Shown here: positions 60,766 through 64,000 of the stretch, one piece after another | Layout: every line of letters begins with the position of its first letter | How positions within the stretch are numbered: the first letter of the stretch is position 1 | NCBI RefSeq assembly: GCF_000430545.1 | Contig: NZ_KE387165.1 | Coordinates: forward strand, 124,728-188,727 | Direction of reading: 5' to 3' | DNA from: Tenacibaculum ovolyticum DSM 18103 | Lineage (GTDB): Bacteria; Bacteroidota; Bacteroidia; Flavobacteriales; Flavobacteriaceae | Length of the DNA: 64,000 nt | The notes under the pieces: generated by a model | The model's input: only the letters and a program-made list of their open reading frames with translations | What the model was told of the DNA's origin: nothing | Database searches by the model: none | Made by a program: the position numbers and the translations under genes

Positions 60766-63147
60766 TTATTTTACCTTAAACACTAGCATATTCTTACTCT
60801 TCTCAATTTCTGACTGATTAATTTTCATTTTCTCAAACTTACCATCTACATATTTTTCAGCTTGATCTTTATAATGCTCACTAAACACATTACCTGATTG
60901 ACCCGTTGGTAAAATTGCTAAACTATTTTCTACATCTGAAAAATCAATAATTCTTCGTGTTGAAGGTCCTGCTTTTACTTTATAAAAACCTGTACTATCA
61001 ATATCATAAATTTGGTTATTTATTACTTGATCACCTCCATTTGTTTTAAAAGGCCCTACATTAAATAATTTTCTCAATAATCCTCCAGCTTTTCCTATTG
61101 GATGCTGATACTCTACAGAAGCAACCCTACTCCATTTCCAATCATCAACATTTTCTCCTAATTGGTTTTGTAAAAAAGAGAATGTCTTTTTAAATGATTT
61201 AGTAATAATATCTTTTCTCGTTTCTACTTTTTCTTTTGTTGAAATATCATCCCACCAAACAGATTTTATTCTTCCCGCTTGAACAGGGACTACCTTTTCT
61301 ACGAAAGGGGTATTTACAAATTGCACATATGCTTCACCCATTTCATCTCTAAAAGTATTCTTTTGAAACTCATATAATAAACGATTATAAATTACAGGAG
61401 CAACCTCATCTTTTCCGTAATAACCATTCCATTGCTTTAATATTTCAATTGCTTTTTTATCACTTGCTGAAAATTCAGAAATAGTTAATGCTTCAATTAA
61501 TTTTTCAGATATCTCAGGAGCTGTCGGTGAAGTTACATCGTAAATCATTTCTGCAACATCTTCTTTTGTCCAATCATTTTTAGGCGCTAATAACTCAACT
61601 ATTCTTCTTGCTCTATCTTCTACTAAATAATATCCTGGGTATAAAATACCTGCAATAGAATCTGGTTGATTATTCGCCGAATACACATAATTTAATTTAG
61701 GATTTATTGCTTGTGGATTCTCCTCAAAATCTAACCATCTTTTTATTTCATCTTTACCTGAAGCTCCGTCTAAAATTAACTTCGTATTTAAACTATCTCT
61801 ATATTTATATAATTTACCTGAAGCAAACCATGCAATATTACTTTGAGCATCTCCATACATAATATTTAAACCAGGTGCATGTAACTTACTTGCTCCTTTT
61901 TTAAATTCAGATAATGATTTTGCGTGCGACAATTCATAACTTGTTTCTAATAATTGATTATCTAATTTAGTATAAATCCATTGCATTGCAATAGGACGTT
62001 CATCTCTAATAAAATCAATTAAATTATTCATTATTGGCCCATGTTTACTTACCTTAATTTGAAAAGTAGTGTCAACACCATTTTTTACTTTAATCGTTTT
62101 ATCAATTAATTTATATTTTCTATAACCATCAATAGTTTTATATTCTTGCTTATTATCAGGATTATTCTGCTCGTAATAAAAATCAATATCATCATTCTCA
62201 AACATTGTTAACCCGTATGCATAATTTCTATTATGTCCCAACAGCGGAAATGGTGTTAAAGCTAAATTAAATCCATAAATTTCATAGGTTGGTGTTTTAA
62301 TGTGTGATTGATACCAAACAGAAGGTTGTGAAAAACCAATATGTGGGTCGTTTGCAAAAATCACTTTTCCGTTTTTTGTTTTTTCAGGTCCTAAAACCCA
62401 AGAATTACTTCCTATAAATGGTGAAATTGGCAATTTATCTAGTAAAGTATTCATTGCTTTTGCAAAGGCTCCTTTTATTTCTGAATTCTTCTCATTCTTA
62501 ATAAGCGTTAAGTTCTCATAATTTACTCCGTTTAATTCATTAAAATAAACCTCCCCTAATTTTTCTTTAACTTCTGTTAATAATGGATCTGTTTTGTGCG
62601 CCACAGCAAAACTAAAAGCCATATAACCGAAAACATTATATATATCTTTAATTGTATATTTCTCTTTTTTAATACCAGTCAAATAAAACTCTAATGGTGT
62701 TGCTCCTTCATTCATAAACTGATTCACCCCATTTAAGTAAGCTTCGGTCATTTTATAAACCTCAGAAGTTTTATCTAAATTTTTAATTGTTTTTTCGGCT
62801 GCCTCTTCAATCCCTAATCCTAAGAAAAATTTATCTGTACGTACTAGATCTTTTCCAAAAACTTCCGCTAATCTTCCTGCGGATATTCTTCTAACCAATT
62901 CCATTTGCCACAATCTATCTTGCGCATGTACATAGCCCAATGCAGTATATGCATCTTGTTGATTTTGAGCATTAATATGCGGAACACCAACTTCATCGTA
63001 GTGAACCGTAACTTTATCAGAAATATTAGCTAATTCTAATGTTCCATTATATGTTGGGTACAATGTCATAGAAAACAACCAAACTCCAACAACTATTAAG
63101 ATAAATAGTAATAATACAATTTTAAAAAGTTTCTTAAATAACTTCAT
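60766..63147 (-). CDS. Penicillin acylase-family (Ntn) hydrolase
   Basis: A 793-residue precursor. A signal or anchor helix covers about 8-28. The alpha-chain part is followed by a short spacer and the self-cleavage site G246-S247 in FIGSNSWVLGPEKT; Ser247 would become the catalytic N-terminal residue of the beta chain. DPHIGFSQPSVWYQSHI and the later Asn in SANNQPD are family motifs. The periplasmic enzyme hydrolyses amide bonds; acyl-homoserine lactones and beta-lactams are substrates in relatives, but not proven here. A 185-residue membrane protein gene follows. Confidence 0.92.
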   Translation of the reverse strand: MKLFKKLFKIVLLLFILIVVGVWLFSMTLYPTYNGTLELANISDKVTVHYDEVGVPHINAQNQQDAYTALGYVHAQDRLWQMELVRRISAGRLAEVFGKDLVRTDKFFLGLGIEEAAEKTIKNLDKTSEVYKMTEAYLNGVNQFMNEGATPLEFYLTGIKKEKYTIKDIYNVFGYMAFSFAVAHKTDPLLTEVKEKLGEVYFNELNGVNYENLTLIKNEKNSEIKGAFAKAMNTLLDKLPISPFIGSNSWVLGPEKTKNGKVIFANDPHIGFSQPSVWYQSHIKTPTYEIYGFNLALTPFPLLGHNRNYAYGLTMFENDDIDFYYEQNNPDNKQEYKTIDGYRKYKLIDKTIKVKNGVDTTFQIKVSKHGPIMNNLIDFIRDERPIAMQWIYTKLDNQLLETSYELSHAKSLSEFKKGASKLHAPGLNIMYGDAQSNIAWFASGKLYKYRDSLNTKLILDGASGKDEIKRWLDFEENPQAINPKLNYVYSANNQPDSIAGILYPGYYLVEDRARRIVELLAPKNDWTKEDVAEMIYDVTSPTAPEISEKLIEALTISEFSASDKKAIEILKQWNGYYGKDEVAPVIYNRLLYEFQKNTFRDEMGEAYVQFVNTPFVEKVVPVQAGRIKSVWWDDISTKEKVETRKDIITKSFKKTFSFLQNQLGENVDDWKWSRVASVEYQHPIGKAGGLLRKLFNVGPFKTNGGDQVINNQIYDIDSTGFYKVKAGPSTRRIIDFSDVENSLAILPTGQSGNVFSEHYKDQAEKYVDGKFEKMKINQSEIEKSKNMLVFKVK

Positions 63148-63164
63148 TAACTAAGGTTTTTTTT

Positions 63165-63172
63165 CAAAGATA
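63165..63172 (-). promoter_or_regulatory. -7 element (TATCTTTG) for the penicillin acylase gene
   Basis: On the minus strand TATCTTTG fits TAnnTTTG, 17 bases before the ATG at 63147; no -33 TTG. Confidence 0.5.
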
Positions 63173-63400
63173 ACAGAAATATAATTCGTCTATATAAATC
63201 AATAATATTCATTAATGGAGTAATAATTACACAATACACCTACTGCATTACACACTCTTTATACACAGCTAGTTAAAAGAACAAACACATAAAAAACCAC
63301 AAACAACTAGCAAACAACAGAATAACCATTAAAACATGTTTTTAAAAAACAAATGGCACATTTATTTCTATATATAAATCGAACAATAAAAACTTAAATC

Positions 63401-63718
63401 ATGAGAAAATTATTTTTAGCAACAGCAATCTTAGCAAGTGGAGTTTCAACATATGCAACTTCTAACAACTTATTCCCTATCGAAGTTACTTGCTCTATAG
63501 TAAACGACGATTTTAAAGAGGTTTCTATCAAAAAAATACCTGCTGTAGTAGCAAAAACTATTAAAGAATATTTTCCAAAAGCTACTATCAGTAAAGCTTT
63601 TGTGAATAGCAAAGAGCAGTATAAGTTTGAACTTCTTTCAGGTAACAAACCAACAATTGTTTACACAAATAAAGAAGGTAACTTACTAGATGAAAAAGAA
63701 TTGAAAAATAAAAAATAA
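63401..63718 (+). CDS. Small exported PepSY-like protein
   Basis: A 105-residue protein with a signal peptide (to about residue 20, ATSN) and a single domain with VVAKTIKEYFPKATISKAF followed by YKFELLSG and NLLDEKE. This is the pattern of the PepSY-like/BLIP-like family of Bacteroidota periplasmic proteins. Such proteins are often found beside two-component regulators, as here (a response regulator begins 104 bases downstream). Function unknown. Confidence 0.8.
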   Translation: MRKLFLATAILASGVSTYATSNNLFPIEVTCSIVNDDFKEVSIKKIPAVVAKTIKEYFPKATISKAFVNSKEQYKFELLSGNKPTIVYTNKEGNLLDEKELKNKK

Positions 63719-63748
63719 AAAACGTGTTTTTATTTGAATTTTAATTGA

Positions 63749-63781
63749 AAAAGAACGTTATTTTAAATAAGCGTTCTTTTT
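63749..63781 (+). terminator. Intrinsic terminator after the PepSY-like gene
   Basis: AAAAGAACG (63749-63757) pairs with CGTTCTTTT (63772-63780). The inner TTATTT/AAATAA pairs add length, and a T run follows. Confidence 0.75.
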
Positions 63782-63821
63782 TATTTTAATAAAGAGTTGC
63801 TTTAAAGACTAAACACTTTTT

Positions 63822-64000
63822 ATGAAAAAAATTTTACTAGTAGAAGATGACGTTACTTTTTCTGATATTTTAAAGCGTTTTCTTGAACGTCACAATTACA
63901 TTATAGATGTTAGCTACACAATTAGCAGTGCTTCTTCCTTATTAAAAAAGGAAAAATACAATTTAGTGTTTACCGACTTACGTCTTCCTGACGGCGATGG
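63822..64000 (+). CDS. Response regulator, 3' end beyond window
   Basis: Sixty residues are visible. MKKILLVEDDVTFSDILKRFL is a receiver start with the acidic pair at 9-10, and FTDLRLPDGDG holds the phosphoacceptor Asp53. The first residues and LRLPDGDG style resemble NtrC-type (sigma-54-linked) regulators, but the output domain lies outside the window, so the class is open. Confidence 0.85.
   Translation, partial: MKKILLVEDDVTFSDILKRFLERHNYIIDVSYTISSASSLLKKEKYNLVFTDLRLPDGD

Overview
The window is an AT-rich chromosome segment of a marine-type Flavobacteriaceae bacterium (phylum Bacteroidota; the protein style resembles Tenacibaculum or Polaribacter, but genus is inference). Evidence for the phylum: a SusC/SusD pair, the short Bacteroidota-type RpoD, a PorT-like protein of the type IX secretion system, a mevalonate pathway, meso-DAP-type MurE, the dcw order ending in ftsQ-ftsA-ftsZ, and many copies of the Bacteroidota promoter TTG-N19/20-TAnnTTTG. 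The layout is mostly ordinary chromosome. I saw no insertion sequence, prophage, CRISPR array or integrase.

Layout. 1-980: an OmpA-type protein cut by the left edge and a small ExbB-like membrane protein. 1175-7730: a LytS/LytTR two-component pair followed by a SusC/SusD outer-membrane uptake system. 7870-12355: mevalonate-pathway genes, a UbiA prenyltransferase and an rRNA pseudouridine synthase. 12395-15485: a metal-linked trio (HMA protein, TonB receptor, HYC/CC/PP protein). 15594-17913: a GAF protein, a 41-residue protein and purH. 17994-23546: the rod-shape operon mreB-mreC-mreD-mrdA-rodA. 23861-26257: rpsT, two tandem tRNA-Glu genes and proS. 26407-31507: a low-complexity lipoprotein, a FadL-type porin, an Nfu scaffold, UbiE/MenG and PorT. 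31586-34333: a cluster of RNA hairpins, an MscS-related channel and two paralogous ECF sigma factors. 34535-39542: rpoD, rpe, a CBS protein, a Crp/Fnr regulator, an M90 peptidase and a TetR/DUF1348 pair. 39690-55682: tRNA-Arg, a YqeY protein and the full division/cell-wall (dcw) cluster read leftward from mraZ to ftsZ. 55886-63147: hydrolase, engB, a pseudouridine synthase, an aldehyde dehydrogenase, a nitroreductase and a penicillin acylase. 63401-64000: a PepSY-like periplasmic protein and the start of a response regulator.

The window holds both peptidoglycan machineries: elongation (mre/mrd/rodA) and division (dcw), about 17 kb apart. The most unusual item sits beside the elongation operon: a 41-residue protein at 16125-16250 with its own consensus promoter and terminator. 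Its C-terminus (LEKFTSWFRDFLENAE) closely matches the C-terminal tail of FtsA encoded at 42247 (FEKFTERFKEFLDNAE), and the DNA matches too. The second notable item is a 200-base run of six consecutive hairpins downstream of the mechanosensitive channel gene. Two of them present the same ten-base G-rich loop, and two look like terminators with GAAA tetraloops on the minus strand, suggesting a tandem pair of small RNAs.
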